Positions 24,035-32,408 of a stretch of 35,820 nucleotides of DNA are shown piece by piece. The number at the start of each line of letters is the position of its first letter. Position 1 is the stretch's first letter. Both the position numbers and the translations under genes were made by a program. Source of the DNA: Verrucomicrobiota bacterium. Its GTDB lineage: Bacteria; Verrucomicrobiota; Verrucomicrobiia; Limisphaerales; VHCN01. A model generated the notes under the pieces. The model was not told the origin of the DNA and ran no database searches. It saw nothing but the letters and a program-made list of their open reading frames with translations. The DNA is taken from positions 1-35,820 of the forward strand of contig VHCN01000032.1 of the NCBI GenBank assembly GCA_016871675.1, written 5' to 3'.

Positions 24035-25255
24035 ATGCGCATCCTCATCGCCACCGTCACCGCGGGCGCGGGAGTCGCTGCGGTTCACTGCCGCCCTGCC
24101 ACACGGCGGACGACTTCGATGAGCATGAACAACCACTCCGCGGCACCCGCACGAGTCGCCCCGGCAAGACCCGCTGGGCAGCGCGTCCCGGCCATCGTTG
24201 CGCTGCTGGTGAGTTTGTCCGCGACCGCCGCGACGCCAGCGCTCAAACCCGGCGAGCAGGTCTTCTTTTTCCCAACCATCGCCCGCCCCGTGACCAACGG
24301 CGCGTGGGAAGTCCGGATTCACGGCTGGGCGTTCGAATACGAGCGGCGCCCGCTCGGCGTGCCCGTGCTGCGCAAGTCGCTCGGCCTCGACGACGAGATG
24401 GACGGCGACGCGGACAAGGCGCTGTTCGCCACGCGCGCGCGGTGGTTTCTCACCGACAACGAGCGCGGCAAGCGGGTGACCGTGCAACTCGGCGAGCGGC
24501 AGGTGCCAATGCCCGTCTCGCAACCCAACGGACACTTCTCGACGAACGTGCTGCTCTCCGTCCCGGAACTCGCGCGACTGCGCGACTCGGGCGCGCTCGC
24601 GAACAACGTGCTCCACTTCCGCGCGGTGCTCGGCCCCAAGGACACGCGCGACTTTGCAGGCACGGCCGTGCTCGTGGGCGCCAGCGGCATCACGGTCGTG
24701 TCGGACATCGACGACACGATCAAGGTCACCGAAGTGCGCGACCGCAAGGCGACGTTGCGCAACACGTTCGCGCGGCCCTTTCGCGCCGTGGACGGCATGG
24801 CCGCGGCGTATGAACGGTGGGGGCGCGAGGCCGGCGTGGCATTTCACTACGTGTCAGCGAGCCCGTGGCAGCTCGCTCCCGGCCTCACGGAGTTTGCGCG
24901 GTCCAATTCGTTCCCCGCCGGCACGTGGCACCTGAAGGCCTTTCGCTGGAACGACGAGAGCTTCTTCAACCTGTTCCAGTCGCCCGAGGCCTACAAACTC
25001 GGCGTGCTCGAACCGTTGGTGGGCCAGTTCCCGGGCCGCACGTTTGTATTCGTCGGGGATTCGGGCGAGAAAGACCCGGAGATTTACGCGACGCTTGCGC
25101 GCAAGTTCCCCGGGCAGACCGCGCGAATCTTCATCCGCGACGTGACGGGCGAGTCCGCCGACGCGCCGCGATACAAGGACGCGTTCGGGGGAATCCCGCG
25201 TGGGAAGTGGAGCGTGTTCACCAACGCGGTGGAGCTGCCCGCGACGTTGCGTTGA
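24035..25255 (+). CDS. App1-type (DUF2183) phosphatase domain protein
   Basis: 406-aa protein with an N-terminal beta-rich part and a C-terminal HAD-like domain of the App1/DUF2183 family, whose yeast member is a phosphatidate phosphatase. The catalytic DxDxT motif is DIDDT at residues 224-228, following GITVVS. FHYVSASPWQLAPGL, PEAYKLGVLEPL and VFVGDSGEKDPEIYATL are family features. The N-terminus contains a hydrophobic stretch (VPAIVALLVSLSATAA) suggesting export. ATG at 24035 is the longest start, but ATG at 24119 or 24125 places that stretch better as a signal peptide. It is divergent from the sulfatase, and recQ starts 6 bp after its stop. Lipid substrate is inferred from the family only. 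Confidence 0.83.
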   Translation: MRILIATVTAGAGVAAVHCRPATRRTTSMSMNNHSAAPARVAPARPAGQRVPAIVALLVSLSATAATPALKPGEQVFFFPTIARPVTNGAWEVRIHGWAFEYERRPLGVPVLRKSLGLDDEMDGDADKALFATRARWFLTDNERGKRVTVQLGERQVPMPVSQPNGHFSTNVLLSVPELARLRDSGALANNVLHFRAVLGPKDTRDFAGTAVLVGASGITVVSDIDDTIKVTEVRDRKATLRNTFARPFRAVDGMAAAYERWGREAGVAFHYVSASPWQLAPGLTEFARSNSFPAGTWHLKAFRWNDESFFNLFQSPEAYKLGVLEPLVGQFPGRTFVFVGDSGEKDPEIYATLARKFPGQTARIFIRDVTGESADAPRYKDAFGGIPRGKWSVFTNAVELPATLR

Positions 25256-25260
25256 CTCCC

Positions 25261-27168
25261 GTGCCCGCTGAATCCGCCGAACTGCTCGCGCCGCTGAAGC
25301 AATACTTCGGCTTCAGCTCGTTCCGCCCGTTGCAGGAGGAGATCATCCGCGACTCGCTCGCGGGGCGCGACGTGTTCGCGCTGCTGCCGACAGGCGGCGG
25401 CAAATCGCTCTGTTTCCAACTCCCGTCGCTCGTGCGCGGCGGGCTCACGGTTGTCATCTCGCCGCTCATTGCGTTGATGAAGGACCAGGTGGACGCGATG
25501 CAGGCGGGCGGCGTGCCGGCGACGTTCCTCAACTCCTCGCTCGGCCCCGGCGAGTCGCGCCCGCGGCTGCGCGGGCTGCACAACGGCGCGTTTCGCCTGC
25601 TCTACGTCGCGCCCGAGCGGCTGATGCTGCCGGGCTTCCTCGACGACCTGCAGCGGTGGGACGCGCGGCTGTTCGCGATCGACGAGGCGCACTGCATCAG
25701 CGAGTGGGGACATGACTTCCGGCCCGAGTATCGCCAGCTCTCGACGCTGCGTGGATTGTTCCCGAAGGTCCCGTTCATGGCGCTCACTGCGACGGCGACG
25801 GAGCGCGTGCGCGAGGACGTCGTGAAGCAGCTCCACCTGCGCGACCCGCGCGTGTATGTCGCCAGCTTCAACCGGCCGAACCTCACCTACCGCGTGCAGG
25901 CCAGGAGCGGCGCCTACGAACAGGTGCTCGACTTCATCCGCGCCCGGCCGCGCGAGAGTGGCATCGTCTATTGCCAGTCGCGCAAGACCAGCGAGAGCGT
26001 CGCGGTGAAGCTGAATGCGGATGGCATCCCCGCCGCGGCGTATCACGCGGGCCTTTCGCCCGGGGAACGGACGAAGCATCAGGAACTGTTCCTGCGCGAT
26101 GAAGTGCGCGTGGTGTGCGCAACCATCGCTTTCGGCATGGGCATCAACAAGCCGAACGTCCGCTTCGTCATCCACCATGACCTGCCGAAGAACATCGAGG
26201 GCTACTACCAGGAGACGGGCCGCGCGGGACGGGACGGACTTCCCGGCGAGTGCCTGCTGCTCTTCAGCGCGGGCGACGTGGTGAAGCAAAAGGGTTTCAT
26301 CGAGGAGAAGGCGGACGCGAGCGAGCGGCAGATCGCCCGTGAGCAGTTGCAACAGATGGTCCATTACGCGGAGATCGCCGAGTGCCGCCGCGCGTCGCTG
26401 CTCGATTACTTCGGAGAGGACTTCGCGGCGACGAACTGCGGCGGCTGCGACAACTGCCTCTCGCCGCGCGCGACCTACGACGGCACGCTCGCGGCCCAGA
26501 AGCTGCTCTCGTGCGTGTATCGTGTGCGCGAGCGGACGAGCTTCGGCGTCGGCATCAACCACATCATCGAGGTGCTCACCGGCGCGGACACCGACAAGAT
26601 CCGGCGGTTCGGGCACTCGCAGCTTTCCACTTACGGCATTGGCAGGGATACCGGCCGCGCCGAGTGGGGCGCCATCGGACGCGAACTCATCCGTCTCGGC
26701 CTGCTCGCGCAGACGACGGACAAGTATCCCGTGATCCAGCTCACCGACGCGGGACTCGCGTTTCTCAAGGAGCGCAAGACCATCCAGCTCACGAAACCCG
26801 TCACCGCGCCGGCGAAGCCCGAGCGTCACGTCGGCGGGATCGCGTGCGACGAGGCGCTGTTCGAGCGGTTGCGAGCGCTGCGCAAGCGTCTTGCCGACGA
26901 GCGCGGCGTGCCGCCCTACATCGTGTTCTCCGACGTGTCGCTCCGGCAGATGGCGCGGCTGTATCCGCAGGGCGAAGGCGAGTTCACGCGCATCAGCGGC
27001 GTGGGCGAGAAGAAGCTGCGCGAGTTCGGGGCGGCCTTTCTGGGCGAGATCGCATCGCACGTTGCGGCGAACCCGCGCCAGATCTTCGCCGACGATTCGT
27101 TCGCCGACCCGGCGCCATCCGCGGCCACAACGCGACCGACGTCGAGGCGGGCGAGCCGCTCGACTTGA
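25261..27168 (+). CDS. recQ: RecQ-family ATP-dependent DNA helicase, C-terminus decayed
   Basis: 635-aa 3'-5' DNA helicase acting in recombination and fork repair. Walker A LPTGGGKS is at 42-49, the DEAH box at 141-144, followed by CISEWGHDFRPEY. The second helicase domain has FGMGINKPNVRFVIHHDLP and QETGRAGRDG. A four-Cys zinc site (CRR...NCGGCDNC) and RQC domain follow, then an HRDC domain near 535-605 (RGVPPYIVFSDVSL). The protein ends in an Arg/Ser/Thr tail after DDSFADPAPS, where relatives often continue into an HTH_40 domain. Pieces of that domain remain in other frames to 27319. GTG at 25261 is the start, 6 bp behind the App1 gene. The helicase core appears intact. Confidence 0.95.
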   Translation: MPAESAELLAPLKQYFGFSSFRPLQEEIIRDSLAGRDVFALLPTGGGKSLCFQLPSLVRGGLTVVISPLIALMKDQVDAMQAGGVPATFLNSSLGPGESRPRLRGLHNGAFRLLYVAPERLMLPGFLDDLQRWDARLFAIDEAHCISEWGHDFRPEYRQLSTLRGLFPKVPFMALTATATERVREDVVKQLHLRDPRVYVASFNRPNLTYRVQARSGAYEQVLDFIRARPRESGIVYCQSRKTSESVAVKLNADGIPAAAYHAGLSPGERTKHQELFLRDEVRVVCATIAFGMGINKPNVRFVIHHDLPKNIEGYYQETGRAGRDGLPGECLLLFSAGDVVKQKGFIEEKADASERQIAREQLQQMVHYAEIAECRRASLLDYFGEDFAATNCGGCDNCLSPRATYDGTLAAQKLLSCVYRVRERTSFGVGINHIIEVLTGADTDKIRRFGHSQLSTYGIGRDTGRAEWGAIGRELIRLGLLAQTTDKYPVIQLTDAGLAFLKERKTIQLTKPVTAPAKPERHVGGIACDEALFERLRALRKRLADERGVPPYIVFSDVSLRQMARLYPQGEGEFTRISGVGEKKLREFGAAFLGEIASHVAANPRQIFADDSFADPAPSAATTRPTSRRASRST

Positions 27169-27319
27169 ACCAGCTCCCCACACCCGCCCAGCAACGGGAA
27201 GTCGCCGCGGCGTTCAACAAGTTCGGATGGGGAAACACGGCGGACGGGCGCGAGTCGCTGGGGGGCACCTCGACCATGGACGTCTGCAGATTTTCCGCGC
27301 GATGCGGCGGCGTGCCTGA
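27120..27319 (+). pseudogene. Frameshifted remnant of the RecQ C-terminal HTH_40 domain
   Basis: In the frame of 27120 the translation AIRGHNATDVEAGEPLDL continues into PTPAQQREVAAAFNKFGWG and ESLGG. It then resumes in a third frame with HLDHGRLQIFRAMRRRA, ending at 27319. These match in order the end of the HTH_40 helicase-associated domain that I recall (a GH-x-A-x-x-I-x-x-GE-x-x-DL pattern, later 'L-R-I-F-R-A'). The first half of that domain is missing and two frame changes are needed. It overlaps the 3' end of recQ out of frame and fills the gap before the reductase gene. Confidence 0.65.
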
Positions 27320-27414
27320 ACCGGGTCAGCGCAAATCAATGTGGCGGGGCGAATCACGCCTTTACTCCCTCCTTGGGTTCTCCCATCCTCCGACCGTCCT
27401 TTCCGGCAGCGACT

Positions 27415-28131
27415 ATGGCCAAGCAAATCGTCGAGATGCCCATCACGGCGGCGAAGATGGAGCTGCCCGACACCAAGACCATCCACCTCAAGTGGCCGGA
27501 TGGGTACGAGGTGGACTTCAAGACGGGGCAATTCATCACCCTCGCGTGGCCGGACACACCCGCCTACAAGCGCGCCTACTCGCTCAGTTCGTGCGCGCTG
27601 GAGCGCGGCTTCTACGAGGTGACCGTGAAGCGCGACGGCAAGATGGGCACGCGCATCGCCGACTGGGCGAAGGTCGGCGACACGATGCTCGTGTTGCCGC
27701 CCGCGGGGAAGTTCCTGCCCGTGTATGAGCCGCAAAAGCACCTGCTGTGCATCGCGGGCGGCAGTGGTGTGACGCCGTTCCGCGGCTTCGTGCGCGAGGC
27801 GACACGCCGCAAGCTCGCCACGCGCATCACCATCCTCTACAGCGTCCGCACGACGAACGACATCATCTTCAACGCCGAGTTTCTCGAATTGGAGCAGCAG
27901 AATCCGAACTTCAACTTCTACGTCACTTGCACGCGGCTCCACGAGAAGGACCCGTGGCCCGGCCGCCGCGGCCGCATCAACGCCGACTGGGTCAAGGAGC
28001 ACGTCCACGACGCGGCGAACACCGTCTTTTACGCCTGCGGCACGAATGAACTCGTCGAAGCCACCGAGCGCCTCGTGCTCGAGGAACTCAAGCTCCCGAA
28101 GGAGCAGATGAAGACCGAGAAGTGGGGATGA
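27415..28131 (+). CDS. FNR-family flavin reductase
   Basis: 238-aa FAD- and NAD(P)H-binding oxidoreductase of the ferredoxin-NADP reductase superfamily. The FAD-binding RAYSLSS motif is at 53-59, LPPAGKFLP near 94-102, the nicotinamide-binding GGSGVTPF at 115-122, and the C-terminal FYACGTNELVEATE. No [2Fe-2S] ferredoxin domain is present, so it must use a separate electron partner or reduce small acceptors. ATG at 27415 is chosen over the in-frame ATG at 27373 because homology begins later. It stands between recQ and gcvT, 40 bp from the latter. Physiological partner unknown. Confidence 0.88.
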   Translation: MAKQIVEMPITAAKMELPDTKTIHLKWPDGYEVDFKTGQFITLAWPDTPAYKRAYSLSSCALERGFYEVTVKRDGKMGTRIADWAKVGDTMLVLPPAGKFLPVYEPQKHLLCIAGGSGVTPFRGFVREATRRKLATRITILYSVRTTNDIIFNAEFLELEQQNPNFNFYVTCTRLHEKDPWPGRRGRINADWVKEHVHDAANTVFYACGTNELVEATERLVLEELKLPKEQMKTEKWG

Positions 28132-28171
28132 GTCTGCCGCTGGCCTTTCGCGGGCGTTAATCACAAATCTG

Positions 28172-29314
28172 ATGCCGCAAACGCTTAGACGCACTCCCCT
28201 CTTCGCCGCGCACCAGCGCGCGGGCGGCAAGCTCATCGAATTCGGCGGGTGGGAAATGCCCGTCCAGTATTCCACCATCACGGACGAGCACCTCTGCGTC
28301 CGCCGTGGCGCCGGCATCTTCGACATCTCGCACATGGGCGAGGTCATCATCCGCGGTCCGGCGGCGGAGGCGTTCCTCAACGCCACACTCACCAACGACG
28401 TGCGCAAGCTCGTCGTCGGCCTCGGCCAATACACGCTGATGTGCAACGAGCGCGGCGGCGTGATTGACGACCTCTACGCCTACCGCCTCGGCGCCCGGGA
28501 ATACCTGCTCATCATCAACGCCTCGCGCATCGAGCCGGATGTGGTGTGGCTGCAAGAGCGCCTCGGGGCCTTCCCCCGGCACGCGGACGTGACGCTCGCC
28601 AATCTCTCCGACCACACCGCCGCCGCCGCCATCCAGGGGCCGAAGACGCCCGGCCTGCTCGACCAGCTTTTCCCCGCCGCGTCCACCGGCGGCACGCCCG
28701 TCGCAAAGCCGAGCGAGCTGAAGAAGAACCAGATTGCGCAGTTCACCTTCAATGGTCAGTCCGTCTGCGTGGCGCGCACCGGCTACAGCGGCGAAGACGG
28801 CTTCGAAGTCATCACGCCCGCGACGCTCATCGAGGCCGTGTGGGACAGGGCGCTGAACCTCGGCCACCCATTCTGCCTCCAGCCCTGCGGCCTCGGCGCG
28901 CGCGACACGTTGCGCACGGAGGTCTGCTACCCGCTCTACGGCCACGAACTGGACGAGCACACGACGCCCATCGAAGCCGGCCTCGGCTTCTTCGTCGCGC
29001 TGGACAAGGGCGATTTCACCGGCCGCTCCATGCTCGCGGAGCAAAAGGCAACCGGAACGAAAAAGAAACTCGTCGCGTTCAAGATGACGGACAAGTCGCC
29101 GCCGCCGCGTCCGCACTACGCGATCTGGACCGACGGCACCGCCGTCGGGGAGGTGGTCAGCGGCACGCAGAGTCCGTCGCTGAACATCGGCATTGGCATG
29201 GGCTACGTGCCGCCGCCGTCCGCCAAAGTGGGCGGCAGGATCGAGATCGAGATTCGCGGGCGCCGCTTCGCCGCGGAAATCGTGAAGAAGCCGATTTACA
29301 GCCGCGCGGCGTGA
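28172..29314 (+). CDS. gcvT: Glycine cleavage system T protein (aminomethyltransferase)
   Basis: 380-aa T protein, which releases ammonia from the aminomethyl-lipoyl H protein and passes the one-carbon unit to tetrahydrofolate. Diagnostic segments are FAAHQRAGGKLIEFGGWEMP near residue 10, the DISHMGE motif, the ARTGYSGEDGFE stretch with its conserved catalytic-region residues, and CGLGARDTLRTEVCYPLYGH. The length is as expected. gcvH follows 20 bp downstream, so these are one operon. The P subunit gene, usually next or close, is not present in the window. L-protein is also absent, as expected for a shared subunit. Confidence 0.95.
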   Translation: MPQTLRRTPLFAAHQRAGGKLIEFGGWEMPVQYSTITDEHLCVRRGAGIFDISHMGEVIIRGPAAEAFLNATLTNDVRKLVVGLGQYTLMCNERGGVIDDLYAYRLGAREYLLIINASRIEPDVVWLQERLGAFPRHADVTLANLSDHTAAAAIQGPKTPGLLDQLFPAASTGGTPVAKPSELKKNQIAQFTFNGQSVCVARTGYSGEDGFEVITPATLIEAVWDRALNLGHPFCLQPCGLGARDTLRTEVCYPLYGHELDEHTTPIEAGLGFFVALDKGDFTGRSMLAEQKATGTKKKLVAFKMTDKSPPPRPHYAIWTDGTAVGEVVSGTQSPSLNIGIGMGYVPPPSAKVGGRIEIEIRGRRFAAEIVKKPIYSRAA

Positions 29315-29334
29315 CCGCACACTCCGCGCCCGAC

Positions 29335-29724
29335 ATGAGCACGCAAGTTCCCGCCGACCTCCGTTACGCCAAGTCGCACGAGTGGCTCCGCGTCGCGGGC
29401 GAATTCGCGACCGTCGGCATCACCGACCACGCGCAGCACGAATTGACCGACGTCGTCTTCGTCGAGTTGCCCGGCGTCGGCCGCTCGCTCAAGTCCGGCG
29501 AAGCCTGCGCCGTCGTCGAATCCGTCAAGACCGCGAGCGACATCTACGCGCCCGTCAGCGGCGACGTGGTGGAGGTGAACAAAGCCCTTGAATCCAACCC
29601 CGCGCTCGTAAACACGGAACCTTACGCGGCCGGCTGGTTCTTCAAACTCAAGCTCGCGAATCCCGCCGAGGTTTCCACCCTCCTGAACGCGGATTCGTAT
29701 CTCGCCCAGATCAGCGGCTCGTAG
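29335..29724 (+). CDS. gcvH: Glycine cleavage system H protein
   Basis: 129-aa lipoyl carrier protein. The lipoylation site is Lys65 in VESVKTASDIY, embedded in the usual hybrid-sandwich sequence (YAKSHEWLRVAG, VGITDHAQHELTDVVFVELP, APVSGDVVEVN, GWFFKLKL). It shuttles the aminomethyl group between the P, T and L proteins. The surrounding frame is open much further upstream across gcvT, but the ATG at 29335, 20 bp after the gcvT stop, gives the standard length. gcvP does not follow; instead 298 bp of apparently non-functional sequence separate it from the next gene. Confidence 0.96.
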   Translation: MSTQVPADLRYAKSHEWLRVAGEFATVGITDHAQHELTDVVFVELPGVGRSLKSGEACAVVESVKTASDIYAPVSGDVVEVNKALESNPALVNTEPYAAGWFFKLKLANPAEVSTLLNADSYLAQISGS

Positions 29725-29822
29725 CCGGTTCGGGCAGCTCACGTCGCGTCCAGCACGCTGTTCGCCGTCAGGGCCCCAAACACGTCTTCCCGCGACGGTC
29801 CGGTCGCGCGGACCGCGCCACG

Positions 29823-29991
29823 GGCGCGACGGCCGAGGCGGCGGCGCTGCTTGCGGAATCCGCGGACGCCGTCCACGCGCTGGATGTGGATTCAAACTTC
29901 GAGGCGGTCGGGCAGTATTACCGCGCGTCCGGCCCCCCCGAAAGACGAGGAGGTCGTGCGATTGCTCTCGGGACAAGCCGGCCAGGAATAG
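29823..29991 (+). pseudogene. Unidentified gene tail with a C7 frameshift
   Basis: The plus strand reads AEAAALLAESADAVHALDVD then SNFEAVGQYYRASGPP up to a run of seven C residues at 29933-29939. If the run were one base shorter, the frame would continue as KDEEVVRLLSGQAGQE and stop at 29989-29991. The composition is that of a normal helical protein C-terminus, and there is no start codon with a plausible N-terminus. I read it as the tail of a lost gene, or an intact gene tail disrupted by a homopolymer error. I do not recognise the family. Confidence 0.4.
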
Positions 29992-30022
29992 TCCGGGCGT
30001 CCGCTGCGGCCAACCGGCGGCT

Positions 30023-30730
30023 TCAACATCCCGGCTGCGCCGCGCGCCCGGTTGCGCTGCGTTCCGACGGTTGCGGCAGCTTGCGCGGCGGCTTCGCAGG
30101 CAGCAGCGCGTCACGCGCGATGCTGGCACCGACCTTGAAGGCAACGGGGATCAGCTTGGCGCGCAGGTCCTGCTCCGACTTGATCTCGACGATGACCTGG
30201 TCCTCGACGCCGAGCCGATACGGGCGCGGCTCCGGCGACCGGCGCAGGTCCGTGAGCAGCAGGCGGCCGAGTGTGAGGCTGAGGGTGTCGATGCCGTCGA
30301 ACTGCAACTTGCGTTCCCGCGGCTTCATTCCGAGTCGCTTGCCGAGCGCGTCAAAGTTGGACGCGCCATCGAGGGCGCTCACGATGTGCACCTCCGCGAG
30401 GTTCACGCGGAGCAGTTTGAAGTGCAGCCGGTCCGCGCGCAGCGCGACGGGGTCGAGTTCGAGGCGAAGCTCCGGCAGGTCAATCATCGGGCCGCCGCCG
30501 AACTCCGCGGTGTTGTAGAACACGAACTTTTCCATGATGAGTTCGCGCTTGCGCAGGCCGATGGACAGGCGGCCGATCCTGACCTCATGCCCGGTCTCCT
30601 CGCGAATGCGACGCTCCACGAAGGCACGCGTCCAGTCGTCGAAGTTCACCGCGACGGTGACCACGAAGAGGACGAGCACCGCGACGGCCACGAGGCCGAG
30701 GCGCAGCGTCCATTTCCAGACCGGTTTCAT
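30023..30730 (-). CDS. AsmA-like membrane-anchored protein
   Basis: 235-aa protein with one N-terminal membrane segment at about 8-29 (WTLRLGLVAVAVLVLFVVTV). A predicted periplasmic region follows with the pattern of the N-terminus of AsmA/DUF748-type proteins: FVERRIREETGHEVRIGRLS, then ELIMEKFVFYNTAEF, LPELRLELDPVAL and a DG-ASNFDALGKRLG segment. This family is linked to outer-membrane lipid or protein transport, but this copy is far shorter than the full AsmA proteins. The frame can start at 30796, but ATG at 30730 puts the membrane segment near the N-terminus. Divergent from the DUF1501 gene. The C-terminal SERSATGRAAQPGC lacks recognisable structure and may be a decayed end. Confidence 0.65.
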   Translation of the reverse strand: MKPVWKWTLRLGLVAVAVLVLFVVTVAVNFDDWTRAFVERRIREETGHEVRIGRLSIGLRKRELIMEKFVFYNTAEFGGGPMIDLPELRLELDPVALRADRLHFKLLRVNLAEVHIVSALDGASNFDALGKRLGMKPRERKLQFDGIDTLSLTLGRLLLTDLRRSPEPRPYRLGVEDQVIVEIKSEQDLRAKLIPVAFKVGASIARDALLPAKPPRKLPQPSERSATGRAAQPGC

Positions 30731-30844
30731 GCCGTGTGGATACCACCCGCGGGCAGGCGGAACAACAGCGGACTGGCTTGGCGCCGCGCGAAACATTGCC
30801 TTTTCGCATCGCGCCCCGTTGTGCTACAGAACGGTGGATTTCGC

Positions 30845-32248
30845 ATGAACCGGCCGATGCCAACGTTCGCGGGCGCGGGCTTCCGCGCGGCGCAGCTTTC
30901 GCGCCGGCACCTCATCAGGGTCGGCGGCATGGGCATGCTCGGGCTCACGCTGCCGAAGATTCTCGCCGCGGCCGAGCGCAAGCCCGGCCCGAAGGCGCGC
31001 GCCAAGTCGGTCATCTTCCTCTTCCAATGGGGCGGGCCGACGCACATCGACACGTTCGACATGAAGCCCGACGCGCCCGAGGGTTATCGCGGCCCGCACC
31101 GGCCCATCGCGTCGAGCGCCGATGGCATCCAAGTTTCCGAGAAGCTCCCGCGCACCGCGAAGGTCATGGACAAGGTCACGCTCATCCGGTCCATGCACCA
31201 CTCGATGAAGAACCACAACTCCGCCGGCTACATCGCCCTCACGGGCCAGCCCCCGCCGACGGACGACCAGCGCCTGCGCGATTCGCTCTCGCTCCATCCC
31301 GCGTATGGGTCGGTGGTGGACAAGCTCGCGCCCGGCCCGTCGGGCGTGCCGACGTTCGTCGCGTATCCGCACGTCATCACCGACGGCTCCGTCACACCGG
31401 GCCAGCACGCGAGCTTCCTCGGCAAGGCGCACGACCCGCTGCTCATCTTACAGGACCCGAATGCGCCGGACTTCGCGCTGCCCGAATTGAGCCTGCCCTC
31501 GAACCTCCCGCTCGAACGCATCGAGGCGCGGCGCGAAATCCAGAAGCTCATCGACCAGCAGGCGCGGCTGCTCGACCACTCACCCGCCGCGAAGGGCCTC
31601 GACCGCTATTACGACCGCGCGCTTGGCATGCTCAACTCCACGCGGCTCCGCGAGGCCTTCAACCTTTCCGCCGAACCGCAGAAAATCCGCGACAGTTACG
31701 GCCGCACCACCTACGGGCAGGGCTGCCTGCTTGCCCGCCGGCTCGTCGAGGCGGGCGTGAAGTTTGTCACGGTTTACTTCGACTCGACCATCGGCGGGCG
31801 CACGACCGACTCGGGCGGCTGGGACACGCACGGCTTCGACAACACGCGCATGTTCCCCATCATCGAGAAGCGCCACCTGCCCATCACCGAGCAGACGCTG
31901 CCGACGCTGCTCACCGACCTCGACCAGCGCGGACTGCTCGACTCCACGCTCGTGGTCTGGATGGGTGAATTCGGACGCACGCCCAAGATCAACGCGAACA
32001 TCAGCCGCGACCACTGGCCACAGTGCTACACCGCGCTGCTCGCGGGCGGCGGCGCCAAGCGCGGCTACGTCCACGGCGAATCCGACAAGACCGCCTCGTA
32101 TCCCGTGAAGGACCCGGTCAAGCCCGACGACCTCGCGGCGACGATTTATCACCTGCTGGGGATTGATCCTCACGCGGAAGTCTTCGACACGGCGAACCGC
32201 CCCTTGCCCATCTCCTCCGGCAACCCCGTCATGGGCGTGGTCGGCTGA
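30845..32248 (+). CDS. DUF1501 domain protein with Tat signal
   Basis: 467-aa secreted protein of the DUF1501 family, related in fold to sulfatases/alkaline phosphatases and very common in Planctomycetota and Verrucomicrobiota; its reaction is not established. A twin-arginine signal is visible as SRRHLIRVGGMGMLGL (Arg20-Arg21). Family features are SVIFLFQWGGPTHIDTFDMK, HHSMKNHNSAGYIALTGQ, GGWDTHGFDNTR and VVWMGEFGRTPKIN. These genes usually neighbour a PSCyt1/DUF1549/DUF1553 cytochrome gene. Here no intact partner is present, although a truncated cytochrome of a related type is at 18987-19544. ATG at 30845 was chosen; the long upstream frame is antisense to the AsmA-like gene. Confidence 0.93.
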   Translation: MNRPMPTFAGAGFRAAQLSRRHLIRVGGMGMLGLTLPKILAAAERKPGPKARAKSVIFLFQWGGPTHIDTFDMKPDAPEGYRGPHRPIASSADGIQVSEKLPRTAKVMDKVTLIRSMHHSMKNHNSAGYIALTGQPPPTDDQRLRDSLSLHPAYGSVVDKLAPGPSGVPTFVAYPHVITDGSVTPGQHASFLGKAHDPLLILQDPNAPDFALPELSLPSNLPLERIEARREIQKLIDQQARLLDHSPAAKGLDRYYDRALGMLNSTRLREAFNLSAEPQKIRDSYGRTTYGQGCLLARRLVEAGVKFVTVYFDSTIGGRTTDSGGWDTHGFDNTRMFPIIEKRHLPITEQTLPTLLTDLDQRGLLDSTLVVWMGEFGRTPKINANISRDHWPQCYTALLAGGGAKRGYVHGESDKTASYPVKDPVKPDDLAATIYHLLGIDPHAEVFDTANRPLPISSGNPVMGVVG

Positions 32249-32408
32249 CGACTCCGCGCGGCCGGTTCCCGCCGGCGGGACGAACCCTGTCGACCCGAGA
32301 ACGTCAGACTCCCCAACGACAGGGGGCGCAATCACAGCGGAGAGTGTAACGCAACTTGCCGGACGGGCGTGAATCGCTAATCTGAATGCGCCATCGAGAA
32401 AACTGCCC

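Noticed and set aside
25084-27183. 699-codon minus-strand frame opposite recQ
   Set aside because: Shadow frame produced by high third-position GC; recQ on the plus strand is unambiguous.
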